In this document: one piece after another, positions 35,738-44,960 of the stretch | Layout of the letters: every line of letters starts with the position of its first letter | Position numbering within the stretch: position 1 is the first letter of the stretch | Assembly (NCBI GenBank): GCA_900316475.1 | Contig: ONDA01000006.1 | Coordinates: 124,001 to 188,000 of the forward strand | Source of the DNA: an uncultured Prevotellaceae bacterium | GTDB lineage: Bacteria; Bacteroidota; Bacteroidia; Bacteroidales; Bacteroidaceae | Direction: 5' to 3' | DNA: 64,000 bases | Translations under genes and position numbers: made by a program | Notes under the pieces: generated by a model | Seen by the model: the letters and a program-made list of their open reading frames with translations, nothing else | The model's database searches: none | Told to the model about the DNA's origin: nothing

Positions 35738-35768
35738 TTTGTTCTGCTCTCGTTTTTTCGTAACTTTG
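35738..35768 (+). promoter_or_regulatory. Promoter of the 35.8-37.8 kb cluster
   Basis: TTTG (35738-35741), a 19-base spacer and TAACTTTG (35761-35768) lie nine bases before the ATG at 35778, giving a very short leader. Confidence 0.75.
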
Positions 35769-35777
35769 CAACCACTT

Positions 35778-36563
35778 ATGAAATACAGGTATTATTTAGT
35801 GACTTTGGCGGCGGCAACGATATTGACGGCCTGCGGCGGCAACGACACTGGCGAGGAGATGACGTTTGAGAGCGTCAAGGTGGAAAAGACGGTAAGCATC
35901 ACCAACGAGTCTGGTGCTCCGCAATGCAAGGTGAGCCTACAGCTGGCTGCCGTCAAGGGTGGTCCTGCCGAACGGGCAAAGGCTGTCAACGAGATGTTAG
36001 CCCAACAACTGCTGGGCATTGAGGGCGTAGGCCTGAAGGTGGCCGCCGACTCGTTTGCCAACAAATACACGGGAGACTATATAAAGAACTTTGCCCCACT
36101 CTACCGCGAGGATCGTAACGACAAGCAGAAAAGGGCGTGGTATGAATATCACTACAACATCACAAGCGACACAAAGAAAGGGCGTGAGGGAGTAACAATA
36201 TACTCGGCAACGATAGACTACTACGAAGGTGGCGCGCACGGTATCAACCAACGGCTGGCGATGAACTTCGACAACGCCACAGGCCAGCTGCTGATGCTTG
36301 ACGACGTCTTCGTGCCAGGCTACCAGCATAAGCTTTGCGAGCTGCTGCTGGAGGCACTGACGGACAAGGTGGAAGCTAAGGACACCGACGAACTGAAGGC
36401 AAAGGGCTACCTCTGCGCTATGGATATGTTTGCCCCGGAGAACTTCGAGCTGGGCGACGACGCGGTGATCTTCATCTATAACCCGTACGAAATTGCACCC
36501 TACGCTGAAGGCATCATCGAGCTGGTGATTGACAATGACGAACTGAAGGAGCTATGGAAATAA
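35778..36563 (+). CDS. RsiV-like DUF4163/DUF3298 lipoprotein
   Basis: This 261-residue lipoprotein has a clear signal and lipobox (ATILTACGG). The C-terminal part carries the DUF3298 features of RsiV and PdaC-type proteins (SATIDYYEGGAHGI, then FDNATGQLLMLDDVF, and IFIYNPYEIAPYAEG). In Bacillus, RsiV binds lysozyme; in Bacteroidetes the role is unknown. The ATG at 35778 is chosen because the promoter ends at 35768. It overlaps rsmG by ten bases, suggesting co-transcription. Confidence 0.85.
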   Translation: MKYRYYLVTLAAATILTACGGNDTGEEMTFESVKVEKTVSITNESGAPQCKVSLQLAAVKGGPAERAKAVNEMLAQQLLGIEGVGLKVAADSFANKYTGDYIKNFAPLYREDRNDKQKRAWYEYHYNITSDTKKGREGVTIYSATIDYYEGGAHGINQRLAMNFDNATGQLLMLDDVFVPGYQHKLCELLLEALTDKVEAKDTDELKAKGYLCAMDMFAPENFELGDDAVIFIYNPYEIAPYAEGIIELVIDNDELKELWK

Positions 36564-37174
36564 TCAAGAAGTACTTTAAGCAACTGACTGAGCGACAGCT
36601 GCAACAGCTACAGATGCTCGACGAGCTGTACCGCGAGTGGAACGCGAAAATCAACGTCATCTCGCGCAAAGATATTGACAACCTCTACGAACACCACGTG
36701 CTGCACTCGCTGGCCATTGCTAAGGCTATCACGTTCCGACCTGGCACAGAGATTCTCGACTTCGGAACGGGGGGCGGTTTCCCCGGTATTCCCCTGGCCA
36801 TTCTGTTCCCTGAGTGCCACTTCAAATTGATTGACGGCACGGGCAAGAAGATACGCGTGGCACAGGAGGTGGCAACGGCCATCGGACTGGAGAACTGTCA
36901 GCCGGAACACCTGCGCGGTGAGGACGAGAAGGGACGCTACGACTTTGTAGTGAGCCGCGCCGTGATGCCCCTACCCGACCTTGTAAATATTGTACGTAAG
37001 AACATATCGAAGACCAATAGAAACGTGCTGCCCAACGGCGTTATCTGCCTGAAGGGCGGTGAGCTGCAGGCTGAGACACAGCCATTCAGGAAGGTCGTTG
37101 AGACCAACCCCATCAGCAACTGGTTCGACGAGGAATGGTTCAAGGAGAAAAACGTGATATACCTGCCACTATGA
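36554..37174 (+). CDS. rsmG: 16S rRNA (guanine-527-N7) methyltransferase RsmG
   Basis: This 206-residue enzyme methylates G527 of 16S rRNA. Family motifs are present: EWNAKINVISRKD, HHVLHSLAI, the SAM loop ILDFGTGGGFPGIPLAI (about 68-85), DGTGKKI and VVSRAV. Its length fits the family. It overlaps the lipoprotein upstream by ten bases and the MBL gene downstream by four (ATGA). Confidence 0.96.
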   Translation: MEIIKKYFKQLTERQLQQLQMLDELYREWNAKINVISRKDIDNLYEHHVLHSLAIAKAITFRPGTEILDFGTGGGFPGIPLAILFPECHFKLIDGTGKKIRVAQEVATAIGLENCQPEHLRGEDEKGRYDFVVSRAVMPLPDLVNIVRKNISKTNRNVLPNGVICLKGGELQAETQPFRKVVETNPISNWFDEEWFKEKNVIYLPL

Positions 37175-37815
37175 TTGAAATACGTAGATTTGTCTGCAAT
37201 ATGTTGCAGGAAAACACTTACGTCGTCAGCGACGATACCCATGAGGCCGTCGTCATCGACTGCGGTGCCCTCTACGATGAGGAGCGTCAGGCCATTGTCA
37301 ACTATATCGACAGCCAGCAGCTGAAGCCCGTACACCTGCTTTGCACACATGGCCACTTCGACCATAACTTCGGCAACGACACCATCTGGCACACTTACGG
37401 TCTGAAACCTGAAGTGGCAGCAGCGGACGAGAAGCTGATGGACCTGAAGACGCAAGTAGAGCAAATGATTGGCACTGGCTACCAGAACGACGTACCACCT
37501 ATAGGACGCCTCCTGACGACAGACGACATCATCAGCTTCGGCACACACCGGCTGACCATCCTCCCCACCCCGGGACATACACCAGGCTCCGTCAGCTTCT
37601 ACTGCCGGGAAGAGGGCATCGTGTTCACGGGTGACACGCTGTTTCGCCTAAGCATCGGACGTACCGACTTTCCCGGAGGCAGCTGGACACAGATGACCGA
37701 CAGTCTGAAACTGCTGGCCACGCTGCCCGGCGAGACGAAGGTGTACTGCGGCCACGGAGAACCGACGACCATCGGCGAGGAGCGGCAGTACAACCCCTAC
37801 GTCAGCAACCGTTAG
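37171..37815 (+). CDS. MBL-fold metallo-hydrolase (glyoxalase II-like)
   Basis: This 214-residue protein has the THxHxDH metal-binding motif (CTHGHFDHNFG), TPGHTPGSVSFY, FTGDTLFR and a late YCGHGEPT His. This set is typical of the hydroxyacylglutathione hydrolase-like subgroup that hydrolyses thioesters; the true substrate in organisms without glutathione is not known. The ATG overlaps the rsmG stop. Its end overlaps the convergent YkvA gene by four bases. Confidence 0.9.
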   Translation: MIEIRRFVCNMLQENTYVVSDDTHEAVVIDCGALYDEERQAIVNYIDSQQLKPVHLLCTHGHFDHNFGNDTIWHTYGLKPEVAAADEKLMDLKTQVEQMIGTGYQNDVPPIGRLLTTDDIISFGTHRLTILPTPGHTPGSVSFYCREEGIVFTGDTLFRLSIGRTDFPGGSWTQMTDSLKLLATLPGETKVYCGHGEPTTIGEERQYNPYVSNR

Positions 37816-38195
37816 TCGAAGAGGTTGTCAATCTCCTTGATCTCGTCTTCATCAAACCATTTCGACAGTTTTTCCTTAGCGCGATCCTGGATAGAGGGGT
37901 CGACGTCGGTCCACACCGTCTTCAGCACGTAGAGCAGTACGGCCAGGTCATCGCTCAGTCCAACGATGGGAATAGCGTCGGGCACCACGTCGAGCGGACT
38001 AATCATATAACCTAAGGCACCGATGATAAGGGCCTTGTTCTTCACGCTGATACGGTCGCTCTGCAAGGTATAGAACAGAATGAGTGCTGCGTAAACCAGC
38101 TTGGCGCCTGCACGCTTGGCGATGCGCGAAATCTTCTCAACAAACTCGCTCTGCGAGAACTTGTTGGCATAACTCATAAAATCGGGTAATTCCAT
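37812..38195 (-). CDS. YkvA family (DUF1232) protein
   Basis: This 127-residue protein contains the DUF1232 core (GYMISPLDVVPDAIPIVG, then LSDDLAVLLYVL) with two hydrophobic helices, and a charged C-terminal tail. Its function is unknown. It is the last gene of a minus-strand operon, 11 bases after the DUF1460 gene. Confidence 0.9.
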   Translation of the reverse strand: MELPDFMSYANKFSQSEFVEKISRIAKRAGAKLVYAALILFYTLQSDRISVKNKALIIGALGYMISPLDVVPDAIPIVGLSDDLAVLLYVLKTVWTDVDPSIQDRAKEKLSKWFDEDEIKEIDNLFD

Positions 38196-38206
38196 ATCTT
38201 TTGCTT

Positions 38207-39052
38207 TTAATTTGTTTTTTCTATTCTTACAATTCGTATACCCGTGTGCGACGGGTGTTTCTTCAGATACTCCTTCAGGGTCATTGGCTCCTCCACAACT
38301 TTCTTGTGCAACTGCGACGCATTGAGCAGGTGGAGACCGTCGCGCCGCCAGACAGCAAATCCCAGGTGGGCGATGTCGAGGCCCGGCTTCGAGCAGGTAA
38401 TGGCAATAATGTCGCCATCGTGAACGGCAGCACGCATAGCCTTACTGTCGACGACACCATTCTTGGGGATGTAGCGATAGCGCCGTCCTGTGAGTGCAGC
38501 CTCCTGGGCAGCAATGACGCTAACCATCTCGGGGTGAGCCTTCAGAGCCTTGTAGGACTGCGGATGCTGACTCATATAGTTCACCTTGACGGTCTGTACA
38601 GCACTGAAGGGTGCCGTCGTCTGGCTGACCTCGCTGACGATTCCCCGTCGGGCATTGTCGTCAATCCAGTCGGAAAAGTAATGCAGGCGGCTGGTGTAGC
38701 CGTTCAGCTTGCCGCCACGATAGCGTATCTCACGCAAATACTTCTTGAAGTCGCTGTATGCCAACCGCTGACGATAGACGCAGAGCGTCAGTGCCGTGAC
38801 GTTCTCGACCAACGTTGTACAGTCAAGCTGGCGCGTGTTCACCACTAAGCGTTCAGGGTCGGCCACCTCTAACGTATGGGCAACGTATGGGCGACCTATG
38901 AAAAGGCGTGCGAAGTGCAGGGGGAAGTTGGTGGCCGACGGCAGGCTCTGTGCCTCCTTCAGAGCCTTCGTCACGAAAGCGCTGTCTACGTCAGCCGCCA
39001 TCATGCTGCAGGCCGTCGCTATACCTATTATTATTACTATCAGTCGTTTCAT
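38207..39052 (-). CDS. DUF1460 amidase-like protein, exported
   Basis: This 281-residue protein has a signal peptide (ending SMMAA) and the DUF1460 hallmark LDCTTLVENVTAL with the presumed catalytic Cys, plus GDIIAITCS and GLDIAHLGFAV with the catalytic His. DUF1460 proteins are NlpC/P60-like and thought to act as N-acetylmuramoyl-L-alanine amidases on muropeptides. The start overlaps the DUF4421 stop by four bases. Confidence 0.9.
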   Translation of the reverse strand: MKRLIVIIIGIATACSMMAADVDSAFVTKALKEAQSLPSATNFPLHFARLFIGRPYVAHTLEVADPERLVVNTRQLDCTTLVENVTALTLCVYRQRLAYSDFKKYLREIRYRGGKLNGYTSRLHYFSDWIDDNARRGIVSEVSQTTAPFSAVQTVKVNYMSQHPQSYKALKAHPEMVSVIAAQEAALTGRRYRYIPKNGVVDSKAMRAAVHDGDIIAITCSKPGLDIAHLGFAVWRRDGLHLLNASQLHKKVVEEPMTLKEYLKKHPSHTGIRIVRIEKTN

Positions 39053-40134
39053 TTCTTTCTGTAACGTTTACGGGGCAGGAAGTTATAGCCTACGAAGGCG
39101 TTAATGGTACCATAGATATTATTCGACGTGAAACGCGACGTATGGTAGTTGTTGGAGCGCACGACAGCGTTCAGTCCTGCATACCACTTCATGTTGTTAA
39201 AAACCAGCGCAAAACGCCCGATACCATCGACATTCACCTTCCCGATGCTGAAGCCTTCCATCTCGTCGGCCATCTCGCCCAGACTGGTCTTGTAGGCCAG
39301 TGCTGCCTGTCCTGAGGCACAGAAGATGAGATTCTTGAGCACGACCCACGTATAGGCGTAGCCTGCCGAGAGACTGAAGTCATTGTATTCGATACGGTCG
39401 AACAGCATACCGCTGTCGAGCTTCACATTCGTACTGCCGGCCAAACGGTTCTCTATCAAATCTTTCAGACGGTCGAAGTCCAGGTCGAGCGTGTTCTTGG
39501 TATAGCCAGCACCCGCCAGCCACGAGCCGCAACTGATTTTCTGAACCGTTCCGGGACTGAAGGCAGCGGGATAGGAGAAATACCGGTGGTTGAAGATATA
39601 GTAGGCGTTGATGCCGGTAATGCCCACACTCAAGCCGTCGAAGGGAACGGCCTCGAACTCATTGCCGTCGATGCCGTATCCCAGTTTCACGTCGCGCAGT
39701 TTATAGTCGCTGCCCGTTCGGCGGTAGAAGAGGTCGACACCCACCTGTGACGAGTAGATGGAGAAGTCTAACTCGCGCTTGGCACTGTTGCCGAAGAGCT
39801 GGATGTTCTTCAGGTTGAACGTCGTACCGAGGAATATCCAGCGCCAGCCGAAATATGGGCCGAACTTGACACGCTGGTCAGGCGAGAACATAATGCTCTG
39901 GCCGTTGCTGCTGAGTACGAAGTCCTCGAAATTACGGGTCGCGCGAAACTCGACGCAGAACTCGTAGTGCGGCGGCTCAATGTAGTCGTCCTCCGTGCGG
40001 TCAAACTCGCGCACCACCTCTTTGACGGCATTCACCACCTTGCGGTTGCGCAGCGAGTCGGCCACGTCGGCCCACGTTCCCTGAACAATCGTCAGCGCTG
40101 ACACCAAGACAAGAACAATTCTCTTCATCACCAT
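39049..40134 (-). CDS. DUF4421 family outer membrane-type protein
   Basis: This 361-residue protein has a signal peptide (IVLVLVSALTIVQGTWA) and a beta-strand-rich body with alternating aromatic residues (GPYFGWRWIFLGTTFNL), consistent with a barrel, as in DUF4421 proteins. The function is unknown. It lies 11 bases after the oxidoreductase gene and overlaps the DUF1460 gene, so the operon may concern the cell envelope. The start may be the second Met (MKRIVL). Confidence 0.82.
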   Translation of the reverse strand: MVMKRIVLVLVSALTIVQGTWADVADSLRNRKVVNAVKEVVREFDRTEDDYIEPPHYEFCVEFRATRNFEDFVLSSNGQSIMFSPDQRVKFGPYFGWRWIFLGTTFNLKNIQLFGNSAKRELDFSIYSSQVGVDLFYRRTGSDYKLRDVKLGYGIDGNEFEAVPFDGLSVGITGINAYYIFNHRYFSYPAAFSPGTVQKISCGSWLAGAGYTKNTLDLDFDRLKDLIENRLAGSTNVKLDSGMLFDRIEYNDFSLSAGYAYTWVVLKNLIFCASGQAALAYKTSLGEMADEMEGFSIGKVNVDGIGRFALVFNNMKWYAGLNAVVRSNNYHTSRFTSNNIYGTINAFVGYNFLPRKRYRKK

Positions 40135-40145
40135 CCGTCACGCCA

Positions 40146-41129
40146 TCATATTTTACCTAATATACGGTCGAGCGCCCAGTTGACGGGGGTTGCCGAAACA
40201 CTGGTACACTCACATACGCTAAGTCCCTGAAGATGCTCGATGACCGCCTTGATAAGCGGAAACTGAACGTATGGAGGGTTGGGCACCTCGATGTGCTGTA
40301 CGCCTTCACTGGTATGCAGCACGATAGGAGCATAGTCGAAGACAGAGAAGATGACTTTTCCCTGGTCGCCGATAATCTCTATGCAATCCTCGCGGGCCGA
40401 CTCGTGGGCCACAAAGCACCACATGCCACTGCCGGAAAGGCCGTTCTCGAAACGGAAACAGGCCGACACCGTGTCTTCGGCTTGATAGAGCCGTGCCCTG
40501 TTCGTGCTGAAACCCTCGGCATCGAGAATGACGCCAAACATCATCTGCAGCAGGTCGAGCTGGTGAGGTGCCAGGTCGTAGAAGTAGCCGCCGCCGGCTA
40601 TCTCCGGCTGCAAGCGCCAAGGCAGTCGTTCGGGATGGTTGTAGTCAAGCGCGCGTGGAGGCACAGCAAAGCGCACCTGCACGTTCATGACACGGCCTAT
40701 CAGTCCGTCGTCAACAATCTGCTTGACACGAAGGAAATATGGGAGATAGCGGCGATAGTAAGCCACGAAACAGGGCACGCCCGTGCGTTCCGAAACGCTG
40801 TTGATACGGGCGCAGTCCTCATAGGAAGCCGCCAGTGGCTTCTCTACATAGACGGGCTTACCGGCCTTCATAGCCATAATAGCAAAGGTGGCATGGCTCA
40901 ACGGCGGCGTGGCCACGTAGATGGCATTCACGTCGGGGTCGTCAATGAGTTGCTGCGCATCGGTGTACCACCTGGCAACGTCATGGGTAACGGCGTAGGT
41001 GCGCGCCCGCTGCTCGCTACGGCTCATGACGGCGACGATGCTTGAGCCTTCAACCTCGTTGAAAGCCGGGCCGCTTTTTTTCTCGGCAACTTCGCCACAA
41101 CCTATGAACCCCCACTTGAGAATCTTCAT
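40146..41129 (-). CDS. Gfo/Idh/MocA family oxidoreductase
   Basis: This 327-residue NAD(P)-dependent enzyme has the Rossmann motif WGFIGCGEVAEKK at its start, VATPPLSHATFAI, and the EKP motif (VYVEKPLA) with the catalytic Lys near residue 95. The C-terminal domain follows the MocA layout. The substrate is a sugar or cyclitol but cannot be named. I chose the ATG at 41129 since the TAACTTTG promoter (41167-41160, minus) rules out the longer frame. Confidence 0.93.
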   Translation of the reverse strand: MKILKWGFIGCGEVAEKKSGPAFNEVEGSSIVAVMSRSEQRARTYAVTHDVARWYTDAQQLIDDPDVNAIYVATPPLSHATFAIMAMKAGKPVYVEKPLAASYEDCARINSVSERTGVPCFVAYYRRYLPYFLRVKQIVDDGLIGRVMNVQVRFAVPPRALDYNHPERLPWRLQPEIAGGGYFYDLAPHQLDLLQMMFGVILDAEGFSTNRARLYQAEDTVSACFRFENGLSGSGMWCFVAHESAREDCIEIIGDQGKVIFSVFDYAPIVLHTSEGVQHIEVPNPPYVQFPLIKAVIEHLQGLSVCECTSVSATPVNWALDRILGKI

Positions 41130-41159
41130 AAAATGTTTTAATTTTCTGCTTAAACGGTG

Positions 41160-41188
41160 CAAAGTTACGAAAAAAGTCAGTACCTTTG
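41160..41188. promoter_or_regulatory. Divergent promoter pair
   Basis: TAACTTTG (41167-41160, minus) serves the oxidoreductase operon. TACCTTTG (41181-41188, plus) serves the membrane protein-hisB pair. The two -7 boxes are only 13 bases apart, so polymerases would compete. Confidence 0.75.
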
Positions 41189-41217
41189 CAAGAAATAACC
41201 AAAATATAACAGATTTT

Positions 41218-41823
41218 ATGGAAAAAGAGAACGAAGAGTCACTTATTAAAATACGCTCAGCCCGTGCTGCCATAGCGGAAGGATTCCGGTTGTACACCAG
41301 CAATTTCCGCCGCATTTTCCGCGCTACGTGGATTCATCAGCTTGTATTTGCCGTCGTCAGCGGCGTAGCCGAAGCATTGTTGGTGGCCTACTATCCACTG
41401 CTCGTTGCGGCACTCATGCTGCTGTGGTATGTCATGTACCGTTTCCTGCTGCGGCGCCGTCTGACGATGATTGCCACCGTCAAGGCCCCGCTACAGACAT
41501 ACTTCCGCCACGCAGGACTGCTCATCGTTGTGGCGTTGGTGACGTTCATAGCCTGTGCTTCCCTGTGGTTAGTGACATCAGTGCCTGCTGTCATTCTGAG
41601 TATTGCCAACATCCAGGCGGCAACAGGCGTGCTCTATGGCGACCCGTTAGGTATGCCTGAGTATATGCTCTGGCTCACGATGGGCGTTTTCACCCTGACA
41701 AGTCTCATGCAGGCTTATATCTACCTGTCGTTCTTCTTCCCCCTACGCTACGCCCAAGGCTCAGTCGTAGCCATCGAGCTGGAGCGCGAGAGTGCCATTA
41801 AACAAATGCAAACTAACGTATGA
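41218..41823 (+). CDS. Hypothetical multi-pass membrane protein
   Basis: This 201-residue protein has four or five hydrophobic segments ([49 protein letters not shown], ending with [18 protein letters not shown]), a basic loop (RFLLRRRLT), and no recognised domain. The ATG at 41218 follows the TACCTTTG promoter by 29 bases; the open frame further upstream is antisense to the oxidoreductase. Its stop overlaps the hisB start (ATGA), so hisB depends on this promoter. Confidence 0.78.
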   Translation: MEKENEESLIKIRSARAAIAEGFRLYTSNFRRIFRATWIHQLVFAVVSGVAEALLVAYYPLLVAALMLLWYVMYRFLLRRRLTMIATVKAPLQTYFRHAGLLIVVALVTFIACASLWLVTSVPAVILSIANIQAATGVLYGDPLGMPEYMLWLTMGVFTLTSLMQAYIYLSFFFPLRYAQGSVVAIELERESAIKQMQTNV

Positions 41824-42896
41824 AAAAGCAGAAAATACTCTTTATCGACCGCGACGGAACACTGATACGCGAACCAGAGGACGAACAGATTGACGCCTTC
41901 GAGAAACTGCGCTTCACCGAAGGAATGTTCCAACACCTGGGGTTCATACGTCGCAACCTCGACTTCAAGTTCGTGATGGTAAGCAATCAGGATGGCTTAG
42001 GAACGTCGTCGTTCCCTGAAGACACCTTCTGGCCCGTCCACAACTTCATACTCCAAGCCCTTGAGGACGAAGGCATCACCTTCGACGACCAGCTTATAGA
42101 CCGCCACTTCCCTAAGGACAATGCCCCCACACGCAAGCCTGGTACGGCGATGGTAGAGAAATACATGAACGACCCGCAGTACGACATTGCCGGCAGCTAC
42201 GTCATCGGCGACCGCGAGACGGACGCGCAGTTTGCACGCAACATCGGATGCCGAAGCCTCATCTTAGGGCGCGACGGCATGACGTGGGCGAAGATTGCCG
42301 AACTGCTGTTTGCCGGTGAGCGTACGGCCGAAGTACGACGCACAACCAAGGAGACCGATATATATATTAAGGTGAACCTTGACGGCTCTGGCAAGTGCGA
42401 CATCTCGACAGGATTGGGATTCTTCGACCACATGCTCGAGCAGATAGGCAAGCACGGCATGATGGACCTGACCATCAAGACCAAAGGAGACCTGCACGTC
42501 GACGAGCACCACACCATCGAAGACACGGCGCTGGCTTTAGGCGAGTGTCTGTTGAAGGGACTTGGCGACAAGCGCGGCATAGAGCGCTACGGCTATGCGC
42601 TGCCAATGGACGACTCGATGTGCCAGGTGTGTCTCGACTTCGGCGGGCGTCCCTGGCTTGTCTGGGACGCAGAGTTCCACCGCGAGAAAATCGGCGAGAT
42701 GCCCACAGAGATGTTCTACCACTTCTTCAAGAGCCTTAGCGACACGGCCTTGATGAACCTCAACATACGTGCTGAGGGACAGAACGAGCATCACAAGATT
42801 GAGGGCATCTTCAAGGCACTGGCACGTGCGCTGAAAATGGCTGTCAGGCGCGATGTGTACCACTACGAGCTGCCTTCTACGAAGGGTACATTGTAA
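41820..42896 (+). CDS. hisB: Bifunctional histidinol-phosphatase/imidazoleglycerol-phosphate dehydratase
   Basis: This 358-residue fusion performs two histidine-pathway steps. The N-terminal HAD phosphatase (about 1-165) has [10 protein letters not shown] and [10 protein letters not shown]. The C-terminal IGPD domain (about 168-358) has [22 protein letters not shown] and the matching second-half motif [10 protein letters not shown] with the Mn-binding His/Glu. The ATG overlaps the stop of a membrane protein gene. hisB is separated from hisGDC by an antisense mltF, so it is not in their operon. Confidence 0.97.
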   Translation: MKKQKILFIDRDGTLIREPEDEQIDAFEKLRFTEGMFQHLGFIRRNLDFKFVMVSNQDGLGTSSFPEDTFWPVHNFILQALEDEGITFDDQLIDRHFPKDNAPTRKPGTAMVEKYMNDPQYDIAGSYVIGDRETDAQFARNIGCRSLILGRDGMTWAKIAELLFAGERTAEVRRTTKETDIYIKVNLDGSGKCDISTGLGFFDHMLEQIGKHGMMDLTIKTKGDLHVDEHHTIEDTALALGECLLKGLGDKRGIERYGYALPMDDSMCQVCLDFGGRPWLVWDAEFHREKIGEMPTEMFYHFFKSLSDTALMNLNIRAEGQNEHHKIEGIFKALARALKMAVRRDVYHYELPSTKGTL

Positions 42897-44015
42897 TCAC
42901 AGCTTATATTTACTGCGCTGACGGTTCGACTTACGCGGTTCCTGCGTAAAGCCTTGTCGTGGGGTTTTCACACCACGATAGGAGAGCCAGCGCTGCTGAA
43001 TCTTGTCGACGTAGTTGGTTGTCTCCGTACCGCGCATATAGCCATACTTCACGATAGGGTCGTTGAAATAGGCCGGCTGAGACAATTTCAACACATATTC
43101 TTTGACGCTTGACCATTGATGGGCATTATGACCGTCGCGCCGGCAGAGTGCCATAGCGTCGCGGATATGAAGGATGCCGCCATTGTAAGCCGCCAGAACA
43201 AAGTTTGTACGTTCGCGGCGGTCGGCAATATCACAGAAACTACGTTCCAACTGTCCTAAGTAGCGGGCGGCAGCAGCAATGTTCAGTTCCGGGTCGTACA
43301 TCTGGTCGCGTGGCAATCCCAGATGGTCTGCCGTCGAGGGCATAATCTGCATCAGACCCTTGGCACCGGCAAACGAGGTGGCTCTTGGGTCGAAGGTCGA
43401 TTCCTGATAGCATTGGGCGGCCATCAGACGCCAATCCCAGCGTATCGGTCGGCAGTACTGTATGAAGAACGCGTCGTAGTGGCTGATGATGCCACCCTTG
43501 CGGTCGAGCATGGGCGAGAAGATGCGGCGCTTGACGCTTCGGCTGCTGAAGAGATAGGCTTCCTGACGGCGGACTTCTTCCAGTATGTTGGGGGTATACC
43601 AGGCTTTCAGCTCTTTAGCCAACTCGTCCTTTGCTGGCGAGGCCTCCAACCGCCCCACCTCGGTACTGGCCATGATGTCGCCTTCGTCAGCTTGCAGACG
43701 AGCTACCATCTCAGCGGAGTCCCGGCAGACCTCGACACGAAGCCGCACGCCTAACTTGGCGGCAAACTTCTCGGCCAGCAGATACTGGGTGCCCATGCGC
43801 CGGCCGCGATAGTCGTAGTAATAGTCAGGACCCGTCAGCGTGAGGAGTATCATCTCGCCACTGCCTTGAATCTCAGGCAGGTCAAAATCGGCATCGACAA
43901 CGGCCGTATCGGCAATCTCTCCCCACGGCGCCACCACCGGCTCAGCCTCCTTCTTACCGCCACAGGAAAGAAGTAAAGCGACGGAAAACAGTATATATAT
44001 ACCTATATTTCTCAA
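42897..44015 (-). CDS. mltF: Membrane-bound lytic transglycosylase F-like lipoprotein
   Basis: This 372-residue protein has a lipobox (VALLLSCGG), a SBP_bac_3-like domain (about 55-185) and a C-terminal SLT domain with the catalytic Glu in CYQESTFDPRA and the motifs GAKGLMQIMPST and AAYNGG. MltF cleaves peptidoglycan with formation of anhydro-MurNAc. Its stop directly abuts the hisB stop. TAATTTTG (44042-44035, minus) is the promoter, back to back with hisG. Confidence 0.92.
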   Translation of the reverse strand: MRNIGIYILFSVALLLSCGGKKEAEPVVAPWGEIADTAVVDADFDLPEIQGSGEMILLTLTGPDYYYDYRGRRMGTQYLLAEKFAAKLGVRLRVEVCRDSAEMVARLQADEGDIMASTEVGRLEASPAKDELAKELKAWYTPNILEEVRRQEAYLFSSRSVKRRIFSPMLDRKGGIISHYDAFFIQYCRPIRWDWRLMAAQCYQESTFDPRATSFAGAKGLMQIMPSTADHLGLPRDQMYDPELNIAAAARYLGQLERSFCDIADRRERTNFVLAAYNGGILHIRDAMALCRRDGHNAHQWSSVKEYVLKLSQPAYFNDPIVKYGYMRGTETTNYVDKIQQRWLSYRGVKTPRQGFTQEPRKSNRQRSKYKL

Positions 44016-44034
44016 ATTTCCTACATTTTGGCCG

Positions 44035-44082
44035 CAAAATTACACAATAAATTGCATAATCAAAATATTTTCCGTAATTTTG
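44035..44082. promoter_or_regulatory. Divergent promoters of mltF and hisG
   Basis: TAATTTTG on the minus strand (44042-44035) serves mltF. On the plus strand ATTG (44051-44054), 20 bases and TAATTTTG (44075-44082) serve hisG. I see no His-codon leader peptide, so classical attenuation is not indicated. Confidence 0.75.
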
Positions 44083-44104
44083 CACCACTTTTTTAGGTAT
44101 TATT

Positions 44105-44956
44105 ATGTTAAGAATCGCAGTACAGTCAAAAGGCCGTCTCTTTGACGACACCATGAATCTGCTCAGTGAGGCAGACATTAAGGTGAGCGCCACCAAGCGC
44201 ACACTACTTGTACAATCCAACAATTTTCCCCTTGAAGTGCTTTACCTGCGCGACGACGACATCCCCCAAAGCGTTGCCACTGGCGTTGCCGACATCGGCG
44301 TGGTGGGCGAGAACGAGTTTGTTGAGCGGGGCGAGGATGCCGACATCATCTCGCGTTTAGGCTTTTCACGTTGTCGCCTGTCGTTAGCCATCCCCAAGGA
44401 AGTCAACTACCAGGGCGTGGAGTGGTTCAACGGCAAGAAGATAGCCACCAGCTACCCCAACATACTGCGCCGTTTCTTGGAGCAGAACAGCATCAATGCC
44501 GAGATTCACGTCATCACCGGCTCGGTAGAGATAAGCCCGGGCATCGGTCTCGCTGACGGCATATTCGACATCGTCAGCTCTGGTTCTACCTTGGTGTCGA
44601 ACAACCTGCGCGAGGTGGAGGTCGTCATGCAGAGCGAAGCCCTGCTCATTGGCCATAAGGGTATGGACGCCGACAAGCGGGCCACACTCGACGAGATGCT
44701 CTTCCGTTTCAAGGCCGTGAAGGATGCCGAGGACAAGAAGTACGTCCGCATGAATGCCCCGAAGGCTCATTTGAACGAGATTATCAGTGTATTGCCTGGC
44801 TTGAAGAGTCCGACAATCATCCCGCTGGCTGACGAGGAGTGGTGTTCCGTACACGCTGTGCTCGACCAAAAGCGTTTCTGGGAAATCATCGGCAAGCTGA
44901 AGGAAATGGGTGCTCAGGGCATCCTGGTCACCCCGATTGAGAAAATGATACTGTAA
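44105..44956 (+). CDS. hisG: ATP phosphoribosyltransferase (long form)
   Basis: This 283-residue enzyme catalyses the first histidine step, ATP plus PRPP. Conserved segments include LRIAVQSKGRLFDDT, GVADIGVVGENEF, and the PRPP site GIGLADGIFDIVSSGSTL. A C-terminal regulatory domain (about 210-283) marks it as the long HisG form, which is usually feedback-inhibited by histidine and needs no HisZ. hisD follows four bases later. Confidence 0.97.
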   Translation: MLRIAVQSKGRLFDDTMNLLSEADIKVSATKRTLLVQSNNFPLEVLYLRDDDIPQSVATGVADIGVVGENEFVERGEDADIISRLGFSRCRLSLAIPKEVNYQGVEWFNGKKIATSYPNILRRFLEQNSINAEIHVITGSVEISPGIGLADGIFDIVSSGSTLVSNNLREVEVVMQSEALLIGHKGMDADKRATLDEMLFRFKAVKDAEDKKYVRMNAPKAHLNEIISVLPGLKSPTIIPLADEEWCSVHAVLDQKRFWEIIGKLKEMGAQGILVTPIEKMIL

Positions 44957-44960
44957 AACC

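Noticed and set aside
44016..44104. Histidine attenuator leader before hisG
   Set aside because: The leader after the promoter is about 20 bases and has no run of His codons or terminator hairpin.
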